Of a DNA stretch of 64,000 nucleotides, positions 36,901-45,920 are shown piece by piece. Origin of the DNA: Paenibacillus_E sp052115445 (GTDB taxonomy: Bacteria; Bacillota; Bacilli; Paenibacillales; NBRC-103111). How positions within the stretch are numbered: the stretch's first letter is position 1; each line of letters begins with the position of its first letter. Location: positions 202,240 through 266,239 of the forward strand of contig NZ_JBFRGR010000009.1 of assembly GCF_052115445.1 (NCBI RefSeq), given 5' to 3'. The notes under the pieces were generated by a model. It ran no database searches, had not been told where the DNA came from, and worked only from the letters and a program-made list of their open reading frames with translations. The translations under genes and the position numbers were made by a program.

Positions 36901-38597
36901 TAAAGGAGAAGTTGAACTCCGGATCTGTACCGCTGTCGGATTCTCCATAATGAACGTCACCTTGGTAATCACCAAAAGGTCTTCCGCTGTTATGTCCCCA
37001 CTTGTTCGAATATTGGATCAACGGATCCGTGTCGTTAATATAGACGGCATGAGAGACCGTAGCGTCACTAGCATTTGCTTGCGCCGAAACATATTCGCTC
37101 TGAACAGCAGGAGCGGGAGAGGAGTCCGTTACGGCAATGGACAAGTCTTGGGCGTCGCGAGCCAGTTCTTTACCGCCGTTGCGCGTCCATGTGCCTGTGT
37201 ATTTCAAGCCAGTGTCATCGTCATTGACGAGGGATTTACCTCCCAACGCCGTTACTTTGAATAAACGCGAGGCATGCGGCTCCAAGGAAATCGGACCATA
37301 ACCAGAAGCATAAGTGCCGAGTTCGGTATGGCTCCATAAGTCGCGAACGGAGGCAGAGCCACTCAGACCGATGTCGCTCCAGTTAACGGTAATAGGCGCT
37401 GCTTTGTTTCCAAGATTGAAAAGAGCTACCGTATAAGTACCATCACCGTTATTGGCATACCACACTTGTTGGTTGGTCGAGGTAGATACCGGGTGTACGG
37501 GTCGTCCGGCTTGATTGACAGCGATGACTTCGTCGTTCGTAAGTAAGTCAAGACCATAGGCGTCGAGGTTGGACAGGTCATCGCCTGTATAGAACTGAGC
37601 GGATGAAGCTGCCCACAACGTTGCCGCCGTTTGTCTTTCATCTTTGGTCAAACCGGAGGTAGACCCGTTGCCGACATTCAGGGAATCGAAGTCATTCCAG
37701 CCTCCCGGTCCGGCATCGCGCCACCAGAGCGCAGCGTCGGGGAACAAACGCGCAATATTAGCCCATTGCGTCATGCCAACCTCGCGGTCGTAGGATTCCA
37801 CATCCCAATCGACCCGCCAGCCGTTAGCGTATTTTTTCCAATAATCCACGTAGTTGTGGTCAAGCGCCCAGGACAGCTCAAACCAAATGTTGTGTCTACT
37901 AAGAGCCGTTGACCAGGCTTTGACGTCATCGCGTGCATCGATACTAACATCGTTGTGTCCGGAACCAGGCATTACACTATCGAATTTGACAAAATCCACA
38001 CCCCAGGAGGCGATCTCATCCGCAACGGAATCAATATATTTTTGGGCGCACCGATTGCTGAAATCAATTTTGTAGCCGATGTTCCAGTAATCAGCGAACT
38101 TGTGAGGCTTTACAACAATGTCACCGATCGTACAACCAGGTGCGTTATAAATAGGCAAGTTCTGGGTTACCGCGTCAGGCGAGACACCGGGGATGAGATA
38201 CAGGCCGACTTTCTGCCCGTTTCCATGGATGTAATCGACGAGATTCTGGAAACCTCCCGGATAAAGCGTCGTGCTTGGCACCGGTCTGCCGTACTCATCC
38301 ATGCTGCCGTTCCAGCCCGCATCGATATTAATATAGTTGTCCATGGGCCTGCAGTTTCTCGTGCATGACGTCAGACATCTTCTTGATCTTTGCTTCGGAA
38401 ATCCAATTGCCGGATGGACCGTCGTAGACCTGCATACTGTAACTGCTCCAGCCCATATACGGCTTCTGCGCTAAGCTATTGTCGGCTGCTTTGACCGTGC
38501 CTCCGCCAGACGGGACGTAGCCAATCTGAGCAATGACAACGATAGAGAGCAGCAAACCCAGCCAGAGCTTTCTTCGGCGTTGCAATCTGCTTTTCAT
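33911..38597 (-). CDS. SLH-anchored GH27-type alpha-galactosidase/beta-L-arabinopyranosidase, frameshifted
   Basis: Two frames form one gene of about 1560 codons. The first starts at ATG 38597 (AAGGAGACA ahead) with a signal peptide and KPYMGWSSYS; it runs into a stop after LQAHG. The second continues from about 38340 with YINIDAGW, so one base is missing in the GGACAAC stretch: sequencing error or true frameshift. The GH27 domain has the nucleophile Asp in VDFVKFDSV (D122 of the second frame) and the acid/base region WRVDWDVE (D179). After it come CBM-like sandwiches (YINDTDPLIQY, YINDDNPDIHF) alternating with X2-type modules (FNKDQPADITTTL, FDKKTSAQADVSATL, FNKKAAADVSV), a linker domain, and three SLH domains (GYADGTFKPEQPISRAEM type) that bind secondary cell-wall polymer. 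It acts at the cell surface, probably on galactan or arabinogalactan side chains. Confidence 0.8.
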
Positions 38598-38633
38598 CCT
38601 CACTTGTCTCCTTTGTCGTTGAACTGACATCTT

Positions 38634-38671
38634 TATGTAAGCGTTACCGCACTTGCACACGACCGATTATA
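38634..38671 (-). promoter_or_regulatory. Candidate -10 and half cre site upstream of the GH27-type gene
   Basis: On the minus strand TATAAT lies at 38671-38666, 69 bases before the start. Downstream of it, the plus-strand text ATGTAAGCG at 38635-38643 is a perfect left half of a cre site, but the right half has three mismatches. No good -35 was seen. The rest of the gap 38598-38924 holds only the terminator at 38826. Confidence 0.3.
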
Positions 38672-38825
38672 TAAGATAAATTCTGAGCGTGGATAGGTAC
38701 ACTTCTACCTTAAACCGTACAATTGACCAATTTTGACAAGAACTAGATCTCATTCTTCCTTCAGAACGGTCCAAGGGAACCGAAGATTCGCTCCTAGTGT
38801 AAGAGGCCAAGGATATAATAAGTAA

Positions 38826-38853
38826 AGGACAGACGAAAAAACTCGTCTGTCCT
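38826..38853 (-). terminator. Terminator of the LysR gene
   Basis: AGGACAGACG (38826-38835) pairs perfectly with CGTCTGTCCT (38844-38853) across an 8-base loop. It lies past the stop of the LysR gene, which runs on the minus strand. Confidence 0.7.
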
Positions 38854-38924
38854 ATTTGCTGTTGAATAGCTCAATAAAATATTCGGTAAAGCGGCATCCA
38901 TTTTTTATTCTTGATCCACAACTT

Positions 38925-39803
38925 TTAGGGAGAATGAGGTAATCTTGAGAAATAATCTATCGTGAATTGATGAAATGCTTGGGCTGCAATGGAAAGATAG
39001 CTATCCTTCATCCAGTGCAGCTCGATTATACGCGTGCATTCAGGATGTTTAACATGAAGCAAAACAACGGAGGAGTCAGTTGCGCCTTTCCAAGTGATGG
39101 CAGGAACGAACGCTATTCCTTGACCTGCCCGAATCAATCCGCGCACCGTTGCAGGATCGTCGCTTTCAAATATAATGCTTGGCTTGAATCCGGCTAGTGC
39201 ACACAAGGCATCCGTTGTCTCACGCAAACTGCTTCCTTGTTTCAAAGTGATAAATCCATCTTCCGCAAAACTGGAGAGATGGACACTTTTTTTGGAAGCA
39301 AGAGGATGTGTCTCAGGTACTGCGAGAAAAATTTCTTCCTTGAGCAATGCAATTTTTTCGGTTCCGCTTGGTCCAACTAGTGATGAAGTGATACAAAAAT
39401 CGAATTTCGTTTGCGTAGGATTTCTGGCATGCTGCAAGAGATGAAAAGTCACCTCAGGATGGCGGTCACGAAACTCTTTCAACAAATCAGGCATCAATTG
39501 GGAGGCTACGTCAAAAATTATGTTCAGTGTCCCATCCATTCGTCCACTGACATCATCCAGTTCTTTCCGTCCATCCTCCAAAGCTCCCAGAGCAATTTCC
39601 ACGTATTTCAAAAAAACAGCCCCATGGTGGTTTAACTTGATGTGTTTTCCTTCCCGGTTAAACAGCTTTACACCTAGGTCTTTTTCCAAGGTAACGATCA
39701 TTTTACTTAGAGCCGGTTGTGAAATATGCAGTTCAGCAGCTGATCTGGTGATATTCTCTGTTCGCGCTGTATGTCTAAAATATTTTAGCTGAGATAACTC
39801 CAT
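38925..39803 (-). CDS. LysR-family regulator, probable regulator of the malonate genes
   Basis: 292 residues. AGGAGG just upstream on the minus strand fixes ATG 39803 rather than the ATG at 39824. The N-terminal helix-turn-helix reads NITRSAAELHISQPALSKMI, the standard LysR form. The remaining 200 residues are the two-lobed effector domain (LNIIFDVASQLMPDLL, GLIRAGQGIAFVPAI). It is divergent from the esterase-mdc operon with 100 bases between the starts, the classic layout for a LysR activator of its neighbour. Malonate or a malonyl ester is the likely effector, by analogy with MdcR; this is inference. Confidence 0.85.
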   Translation of the reverse strand: MELSQLKYFRHTARTENITRSAAELHISQPALSKMIVTLEKDLGVKLFNREGKHIKLNHHGAVFLKYVEIALGALEDGRKELDDVSGRMDGTLNIIFDVASQLMPDLLKEFRDRHPEVTFHLLQHARNPTQTKFDFCITSSLVGPSGTEKIALLKEEIFLAVPETHPLASKKSVHLSSFAEDGFITLKQGSSLRETTDALCALAGFKPSIIFESDDPATVRGLIRAGQGIAFVPAITWKGATDSSVVLLHVKHPECTRIIELHWMKDSYLSIAAQAFHQFTIDYFSRLPHSP

Positions 39804-39903
39804 AGTCCTCCTGTATATATTCATTAAGTTATATAAGATATATATATTTATATATTTTACACTATATATGATTCGGTAATAAAATGAAACAGCAAGGAAG
39901 TGT
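39804..39903. promoter_or_regulatory. Divergent promoter region between LysR and esterase genes
   Basis: The region is very AT-rich with alternating TATATA stretches at about 39826-39872, and it holds both ribosome binding sites (AGGAGG for the LysR gene, AAGGAAG at 39893 for the esterase). LysR boxes (T-N11-A dyads) can be drawn here, but the simple sequence makes any one of them uncertain. Confidence 0.4.
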
Positions 39904-41346
39904 ATGTCTACGTTGAAGAAGGGACGTGTCCAATTGGTAGTTTCAATTAGTGATGGACAACTTGAAGGTATTCAAGAGAATGGATTGCATATATTCAAAG
40001 GCATTCCGTATGCATGCCCGCCTGTCAAGGAACTAAGATTTAAGCCTCCTGAACCGGTAAAACCATGGGAAGGTATTTTGGATGCGTCAAAGTTTGGCAA
40101 AATAGCTCCACAAGTTAGACAGCCTGTGTTCCCAATCATGGAAGAGCAGTCAGAAGATTGCTTGTATTTGAATATATGGACACCTGCCTGTGATGATCGA
40201 AAGCGTCCTGTTGTTGTTTGGATTCATGGCGGAGCCTTTGTTATGGGGGCAGGATCACTACATGACAGTTCGGTATTCGCTGAGAGTGGAATCGTTAGTG
40301 TAACGATCAATTATAGAATGGGTGCGTTAGGTTTTTTGGAATTAGGTGATATATTGGGTGAGGCATACAGAGGTTCTGGTAATTGCGGATTGTTAGATAT
40401 CGTCGCAGCCTTACGCTGGGTTCAACAACATATTTCGAGCTTTGGGGGAGATCCTACTCGAGTTACTGTTATGGGGCACTCAGCTGGAGCGAAATTGGCT
40501 TCCTCGCTACTCTGCGTTCTAGATGCAAAGGGATTATTCCAAAGGGCCATTATTCAGAGCGGAGGCGTTCAATCGATACGAGATTTTAATACGGCTTCTG
40601 AAATTACCGGTCAATTTCTTAAAGCTTTGAATATCTCCAAAGAACAAGGGGATATTCTCTTGGAGCTGCCGGTTTCCCAGCTGTTAGAGGCACAATCGAT
40701 TTTCTCTGGAGGAATGACTGGACTTCATAAGTTTGGCCCTGTGATTGACGGCAAAACGATTGTACGACCTCCGTTAGAATCGATTCAAATGGGTGAAGCG
40801 AATTTAGTACCTATTTTAATCGGTTCCAATAGGGAAGAGGCTTTAGTTCAGGTTCAATTGGAAGGTTTAAGCATTTTTGAGAAATCTAAAATTCAAGCTT
40901 TATTTGGGAGAAATAGTGTGGGGGTTCTACAAGCGTATGAAGTTTCCAGCACTCAAGCGACGAGGGAACAAGCTGCAATTGAAACATTAACTAACTATCT
41001 ATATGGATACGCAGTTGTTCAACTTGCAGAGGCTCTTGCAGTGAACGATGTTCCTGTTTGGCTGTACCGATTTGATTGCAGCAAGGGACCGATGGGTGCT
41101 GCCCATGGGGCGGAAATGTCATTGATCTGGAAACTCCCGACGAGACCGCAAGAGATCGAGGGGTTAGTTGACCGCATGCACCAAGCATGGGTTTCATTCA
41201 TGAACTTCGCAAATCCGGAAGTGGACGATGTGCATTGGTGTAAGTTTGATCTTATGGAGCGTAAGACCATGATTTTTGATGAAGAGTGCCAGATTATTTC
41301 TAGTCAGCCTATAAAAGACGTTCCTTCGCAGGTTTTCGTACTGTAA
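39904..41346 (+). CDS. Type B carboxylesterase (para-nitrobenzyl esterase family)
   Basis: 480 residues, alpha/beta hydrolase. Catalytic Ser S193 in GHSAGA, oxyanion loop HGGAF (108-112), family signature EDCLYLNIW (84-92), and H401 in GAAHGAEM near the C-terminus. No signal peptide, so intracellular. ATG 39904 is preceded by AAGGAAG. The stop is only 6 bases before the frame of mdcA, so this gene heads the malonate operon. An esterase in that place suggests it releases malonate from malonyl esters, such as malonylated plant glycosides; the substrate is not proven by the sequence. Confidence 0.85.
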   Translation: MSTLKKGRVQLVVSISDGQLEGIQENGLHIFKGIPYACPPVKELRFKPPEPVKPWEGILDASKFGKIAPQVRQPVFPIMEEQSEDCLYLNIWTPACDDRKRPVVVWIHGGAFVMGAGSLHDSSVFAESGIVSVTINYRMGALGFLELGDILGEAYRGSGNCGLLDIVAALRWVQQHISSFGGDPTRVTVMGHSAGAKLASSLLCVLDAKGLFQRAIIQSGGVQSIRDFNTASEITGQFLKALNISKEQGDILLELPVSQLLEAQSIFSGGMTGLHKFGPVIDGKTIVRPPLESIQMGEANLVPILIGSNREEALVQVQLEGLSIFEKSKIQALFGRNSVGVLQAYEVSSTQATREQAAIETLTNYLYGYAVVQLAEALAVNDVPVWLYRFDCSKGPMGAAHGAEMSLIWKLPTRPQEIEGLVDRMHQAWVSFMNFANPEVDDVHWCKFDLMERKTMIFDEECQIISSQPIKDVPSQVFVL

Positions 41347-41367
41347 TAGGCTATGGAGGTTATGAAT

Positions 41368-43020
41368 GTGGTGGAACAATTACAAGAAGTGCGCAAATGG
41401 ACGAAGAGGCGAGATGAAAAAAATCGCCGAATGAGCTTGGTGAAATCGTGGTTACGAGGTGCCATCCTTCCGACGGATCGTATCGTGGATGCCATGGAGG
41501 CATTGATGTTCCCGGGTGATAAGGTAGCTCTTGAAGGTAACAATCAAAAGCAAGCGACTTTCCTTTCTGCAGCACTCTCTAAACTGGATACCCTTAAAGT
41601 CAACAACCTGCATATGCTTATCAGCAGCATCTCGCGACCTGAACATCTTGACATTTTCGAAAAAGGGATAGCTCGTAAGTTGGATTTTGCCTATGCAGGA
41701 CCTCAAAGCTTACGAATTGCACAAATGATCGAAGACGGTCTGATTGAAGTGGGTGCCATACATACCTATCTCGAATTGTATGCCCGGATGTTTATTGATT
41801 TAATTCCTAACATCGCCTTGGTTGCTGCAGATAAAGCGGATCTTGCTGGTAATCTATTTACGGGACCGAATACGGAGGAGACACCGACACTTGTTGAGGC
41901 GACAGCTTTTTCCAATGGGATCGTCATTGTACAGGTGAACGAAATCGTAGATGAGTTACCCCGAGTGGACATTCCAGCGTCTTGGGTAGATGTCATCGTT
42001 GTAGCGGATAAGCCTTATCAGCTTGAAGCTTTGTTTACGCGAGATCCGCGACAAATTACGGAGATGCAGATTCTTATGGCTATGATGGCCATTCGAGGCG
42101 TTTATGAGCGGCATGAAGTGATGTCGTTAAATCATGGGATCGGATTTAATACTGCAGCTATTGAGTTATTGCTGCCTACTTATGGTGCAAGTCTTGGCCT
42201 TCGCGGAAAAATTTGCAAGCATTGGGCGCTGAATCCGCATCCAACACTTATCCCAGCTATTGAGAGCGGTTGGGTGGAGAGTATTCACTGTTTTGGTGGA
42301 GAGGTGGGAATGGAAGCGTACATTGCGGCAAGACCGGATATCTTCTTCACAGGAAAAGACGGAAGTCTCCGTTCGAATCGCGCTTATTGTCAAATGGCTG
42401 GGATGTACGGTGTCGATCTGTTTATCGGGTCAACGCTCCAGATGGATGAGGAAGGCAACTCGTCGACAGTTACATCAGGCAGACTAGCGGGATTCGGCGG
42501 AGCACCGAATATGGGCAGTGATCCTCATGGGCGCAGGCATTCGTCCCCAGCCTGGCTGGATATGGTTTCTAATGAGGGGACGATCGTTCGTGGGAAAAAA
42601 CTGGTTGTCCAAATGTTTGAAACATTTCAAAAAGGAGACCAGCCGACATTTGTCGAGTCCTTGGATGCCGTCGCAGTTGGGCAGGATGCCAATTTGCCGA
42701 TAGCTCCGGTTATGATTTATGGCGATGACGTGACTCACGTGATTACGGAGGAAGGGATCGCCTATTTATACAAGGCGCAAAATCTGGAAGAACGCAAGCT
42801 AGCCTTGGCTGCCATCGCTGGTGTTACACCTCTAGGCCTTAATCATAACCTTTCCCTTAACGAACAATTAAGGAAAGATGGTTTGATCGCCTTTCCGGAA
42901 GATTTGGGAATTCGCCGGACAGACGCCAAGCGCTCCTTGCTTGCGGCCAAAAGTGTTGAAGAACTTGTGGAATGGTCAGATGGACTTTATAAACCTCCCG
43001 GTAAATTTCGCAGTTGGTAG
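41368..43020 (+). CDS. mdcA: Malonate decarboxylase alpha subunit (acetyl-S-ACP:malonate ACP transferase)
   Basis: 550 residues. It exchanges the acetyl group on the carrier protein for malonate, releasing acetate, the first step of the biotin-independent malonate decarboxylase cycle. The family text KWTKRRDEKNRRM, FPGDKVALEGNNQKQA, RIAQMIEDG and LVGxx-type CoA-transferase-like folds is present over the full length. The GGAGG at 41355-41359 best fits GTG 41368; ATG 41353 and ATG 41362 are alternatives in the same frame. The gene is tightly packed between the esterase gene and mdcB. Confidence 0.92.
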   Translation: MVEQLQEVRKWTKRRDEKNRRMSLVKSWLRGAILPTDRIVDAMEALMFPGDKVALEGNNQKQATFLSAALSKLDTLKVNNLHMLISSISRPEHLDIFEKGIARKLDFAYAGPQSLRIAQMIEDGLIEVGAIHTYLELYARMFIDLIPNIALVAADKADLAGNLFTGPNTEETPTLVEATAFSNGIVIVQVNEIVDELPRVDIPASWVDVIVVADKPYQLEALFTRDPRQITEMQILMAMMAIRGVYERHEVMSLNHGIGFNTAAIELLLPTYGASLGLRGKICKHWALNPHPTLIPAIESGWVESIHCFGGEVGMEAYIAARPDIFFTGKDGSLRSNRAYCQMAGMYGVDLFIGSTLQMDEEGNSSTVTSGRLAGFGGAPNMGSDPHGRRHSSPAWLDMVSNEGTIVRGKKLVVQMFETFQKGDQPTFVESLDAVAVGQDANLPIAPVMIYGDDVTHVITEEGIAYLYKAQNLEERKLALAAIAGVTPLGLNHNLSLNEQLRKDGLIAFPEDLGIRRTDAKRSLLAAKSVEELVEWSDGLYKPPGKFRSW

Positions 43021-43028
43021 GTGAAGCC

Positions 43029-43925
43029 ATGATATGGAGGAATGCCGAACAATGCGGTCAATGCTTGGGAGACCTGGCAGTGGCAGCGCTAATTGACGAA
43101 GTGGAGTTGACTCCTAAGCCCGGATTGGTGGATTTACAGTCCTCCGGCAGCCATAAGGATATGAACGGCGCACTTATGATTGCTTCGGCTAGGTCCTTGT
43201 ACGATAGCTTTGAGGCAATGGGTTATGCGGCTTATGGCGGAGAGCCGAATCAAGAGCTGCGGGAGACCCTTGCATGCATTGGACGTGACGGGGAACAGAA
43301 CATGCTGCATACTACTGGAGGCATTAATACGCACCGCGGCGCCATTTGGGCATTAGGTTTACTTATCGCGGGGGCTGCCATTTGCGGAAATGGAGATGCT
43401 CCGGAGCAAATCGCAGAAGCTGCGGGGACGTTAGCTCGATTTCCTGATCGCCACGCATTAGTACCAACCTCCAACGGCACAAAGGCTATGCAAACCCATG
43501 GAGTTAAAGGTGCTCGTGGAGAAGCAATGGATGGCTTTCCGCACGTAGTGAAGGTCGGACTCCCCGTGCTGCGAGACTCTCGCAGGCGCAAGATATCTGA
43601 AAAACATGCACGGTTAAACGCATTGCTTGCCATCATGGCCAACCTAGATGATACCTGTTTGATTCATCGTGGTGGCATGGAAACGTTACTAGTTGTACAG
43701 CAGGCCGCTCAAAAAGTTCTTGATTTCGGTGGGGTATCTTCCGTCACCGGATGGGAGGCGTTGCAGCGATTGGACCAAGACCTCGTAACGAGACATGTAT
43801 CACCTGGGGGAAGTGCGGATTTACTGGCAGCAACGCTGTTTGTGGATCGTTTGTCGAACATATCGTTACATCACAAGGAAACGGGGGGAGGCGTTTACTA
43901 TGGAAAAGCTTACACTTCACTATGA
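43029..43925 (+). CDS. mdcB: Triphosphoribosyl-dephospho-CoA synthase
   Basis: 298 residues, CitG/MdcB family. It makes the precursor of the prosthetic group of the carrier protein from ATP and dephospho-CoA. Family text includes DEVELTPKPGLVD (residues about 24-36), TTGGINTHRGAIW and RGEAMDGFPHV, with GGMETLL and SPGGSADLLAATLF near the end. AGGTGA at 43019 sets ATG 43029; TTG 43014 is the upstream alternative and would overlap the mdcA end. The 3' end overlaps mdcC by 26 bases. Confidence 0.92.
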   Translation: MIWRNAEQCGQCLGDLAVAALIDEVELTPKPGLVDLQSSGSHKDMNGALMIASARSLYDSFEAMGYAAYGGEPNQELRETLACIGRDGEQNMLHTTGGINTHRGAIWALGLLIAGAAICGNGDAPEQIAEAAGTLARFPDRHALVPTSNGTKAMQTHGVKGARGEAMDGFPHVVKVGLPVLRDSRRRKISEKHARLNALLAIMANLDDTCLIHRGGMETLLVVQQAAQKVLDFGGVSSVTGWEALQRLDQDLVTRHVSPGGSADLLAATLFVDRLSNISLHHKETGGGVYYGKAYTSL

Positions 43926-44193
43926 TGCGAATAAGTCTATTTCCCGACGTGCCCATGTAGGTGTAGCCGGCTCGGGTGATTTGGAAATATTAATCGAACC
44001 TCTAACAGAACAGACCGCACAGGTTCATATCCGCACGCAGTCTGATGGATTTGAGGATACGTGGAAAGCCATTATGGACCGATTCTTTCTGAAACATCAT
44101 GTGGCTGCTCGTATTGAAATTAACGATTTTGGAGCCACACCCGGAGTTGTTTCCTTGCGATTAGCCCAAGCCATTGAGGTGTTGGAGTTATGA
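43900..44193 (+). CDS. mdcC: Malonate decarboxylase acyl carrier protein (delta subunit)
   Basis: 97 residues. GGGGGGAGG at 43881 sets ATG 43900, inside the end of mdcB. S25 in VGVAGSGDLE sits at the position of the Ser that carries the phosphoribosyl-dephospho-CoA arm in the Klebsiella protein. The chain carries acetyl and malonyl thioesters between the alpha and beta-gamma subunits. The stop codon overlaps the start of the next gene (ATGA), so the two are coupled. Confidence 0.92.
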   Translation: MEKLTLHYDANKSISRRAHVGVAGSGDLEILIEPLTEQTAQVHIRTQSDGFEDTWKAIMDRFFLKHHVAARIEINDFGATPGVVSLRLAQAIEVLEL

Positions 44194-45920
44194 CGATTCC
44201 TATTAGGGAAAGAAACAGTTTTATCGAGCTGAATGCGAGAGAACGTGCCCAATCCGTTATCGATCAAGGAACATTCAGGGAACTTCTAGGTCCATTCGAA
44301 AAGATGGAATCCCCCCATCTGGAGGCTCTAGGCATCGTTCCGCAGAGCGATGATGGCGTTATCATAGGAAGAGGGACGATAGAGGGGGATTCCGCCGTTG
44401 TTGTCTCCATCGAGGGTGCTTTTCTGGGGGGAGGCATTGGTGAAGTATCGGGTGCCAAAATCGCAGGAGCATTGGAACTGGCTATTCAAGATAATCGGAA
44501 TGGAATACCCACTCGTGCCGTATTACTGCTCGAAACAGGAGGAGTCAGGCTGCAAGAAGGGAACTACGGTCTCCTTGCAATCGCGGAAATGCACACGGCT
44601 ATCGTAGCTTTGCGTCGTTACCAGCCAGTTGTCTGTGTGATCGCTGGAATGATCGGTTGCTTCGGCGGTATGTCCATTACGGCAGGCCTCTGCAGTACGG
44701 TTATGATGACTCGGCAAGGTCGACTTCAATTGAATGGCCCAGAAGTGATCGAACAAGAAGCCGGGATCTTAGAGTGGGATTCGAGAGACAGATCTTTGAT
44801 TTGGCAAACCGTCGGCGGTGAGCAGCGCTATGAAACAGGAATGGCGGATTTCCTTATTGAGGATGATGTTGAGGACATCTTTCTGTCGATACGCAGCGTC
44901 TATCGGAGCGGTATCCATGACAATCTCCGAAGTGATAATCTCCGAAGTGCACAAGTAGAATCGTTTCTTGCAAGACTTGCCTTGATCGATACCGAGCAAA
45001 CCATTCAACCAAAATCGCTTCGGACATTGTGGAGTAGATCCCCTCTCCATACCGACAATAGTGACATTCAAACATTAAAAGCGCTTTGGCAGCAATCGAA
45101 TCCAGAAACATTAATTAGCAGGGGAAGAACTTGGTTTCAAGCCTTGACGGGAAATCAGGAACCGCTGCAAAACGGAGCTCCTACTGTACTGTGCGCAGAC
45201 TCGATCATTGGAGACGAGCGGGTACGATACATCGCGGTTGTTCCGAATAGGAACAACCGTTTCCATCGCGCCCGCAGCGGGGAAGTCGGTCTGGATGAAG
45301 GATGGACGATTGCACACTATGTTCGGCAGGCCATGGAAGAAGATAAGGATGGACAGCGCAGGGCGATTGTAGCGATCGTCGACGTTCCGAGTCAAGCATA
45401 CGGGTATCGCGAGGAAATGCTTGGGATTTATTTAGCTTGTGCAGCAGCGGCGGATGCTTATGCGAGTGCACGACTCGCAGGGCACACAGTGATTGCTTTT
45501 ATGGTTGGGAATGCGATATCCGGTGCATTTCTGGCCCATGGACTGCAAGCCAACCGATTAGTTGCGCTGAATGATCCGGGAGTTTCGGTGCAGGTCATGT
45601 CCAAGAAGTCGGCTGCAAGAGTGACTCGACGGAGTATAGAAGAGTTAGAGGCAACGGCGCAAAAGATCCCAGCTGCGGCATACGACATCGAATCTTTTGC
45701 GACCTTGGGAGCATTACACAGTTTGACAGGCGGCATTAATGCTGACCAGCCAACTTCAACGGATATTGTGAAAGTCAAACTGCATCTTCTGATGGATGCC
45801 ATCTCGGCTTCGCGTAAATCTTCACCGGACCTGAGCAGCCGCCTTCTTTCCGGAGAGGCGAAAATAAATCGAGCCGCTTCTATTGCAGTTCGTCTCAAGC
45901 TGGCGGAACAATGGATATAA
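44190..45920 (+). CDS. mdcD-mdcE: Malonate decarboxylase beta and gamma subunits fused in one chain
   Basis: 576 residues. Residues about 1-250 are the beta subunit, a crotonase/carboxyltransferase fold (VSIEGAFLGGGIGEVSGAKI, LLLETGGVRLQEGNYG). Residues about 310-576 are the gamma subunit (RFHRARSGEVGLDEGW, ALVDVPSQAYG-type text as AIVDVPSQAYGYREEMLGI, GNAISGAFLAHG). The linker between them (about 240-305) holds a 15-base tandem duplication. The pair decarboxylates malonyl-S-carrier to acetyl-S-carrier. In well-studied clusters mdcD and mdcE are separate genes; here there is no stop between them. The first codon overlaps mdcC by four bases. Confidence 0.9.
   Translation: MTIPIRERNSFIELNARERAQSVIDQGTFRELLGPFEKMESPHLEALGIVPQSDDGVIIGRGTIEGDSAVVVSIEGAFLGGGIGEVSGAKIAGALELAIQDNRNGIPTRAVLLLETGGVRLQEGNYGLLAIAEMHTAIVALRRYQPVVCVIAGMIGCFGGMSITAGLCSTVMMTRQGRLQLNGPEVIEQEAGILEWDSRDRSLIWQTVGGEQRYETGMADFLIEDDVEDIFLSIRSVYRSGIHDNLRSDNLRSAQVESFLARLALIDTEQTIQPKSLRTLWSRSPLHTDNSDIQTLKALWQQSNPETLISRGRTWFQALTGNQEPLQNGAPTVLCADSIIGDERVRYIAVVPNRNNRFHRARSGEVGLDEGWTIAHYVRQAMEEDKDGQRRAIVAIVDVPSQAYGYREEMLGIYLACAAAADAYASARLAGHTVIAFMVGNAISGAFLAHGLQANRLVALNDPGVSVQVMSKKSAARVTRRSIEELEATAQKIPAAAYDIESFATLGALHSLTGGINADQPTSTDIVKVKLHLLMDAISASRKSSPDLSSRLLSGEAKINRAASIAVRLKLAEQWI
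44922..44949 (+). repeat. Short tandem duplication in the mdcD-mdcE linker
   Basis: AATCTCCGAAGTG occurs at 44922-44934 and again at 44937-44949, a 15-base period that keeps the frame and duplicates DNLRS in the protein. Confidence 0.8.
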
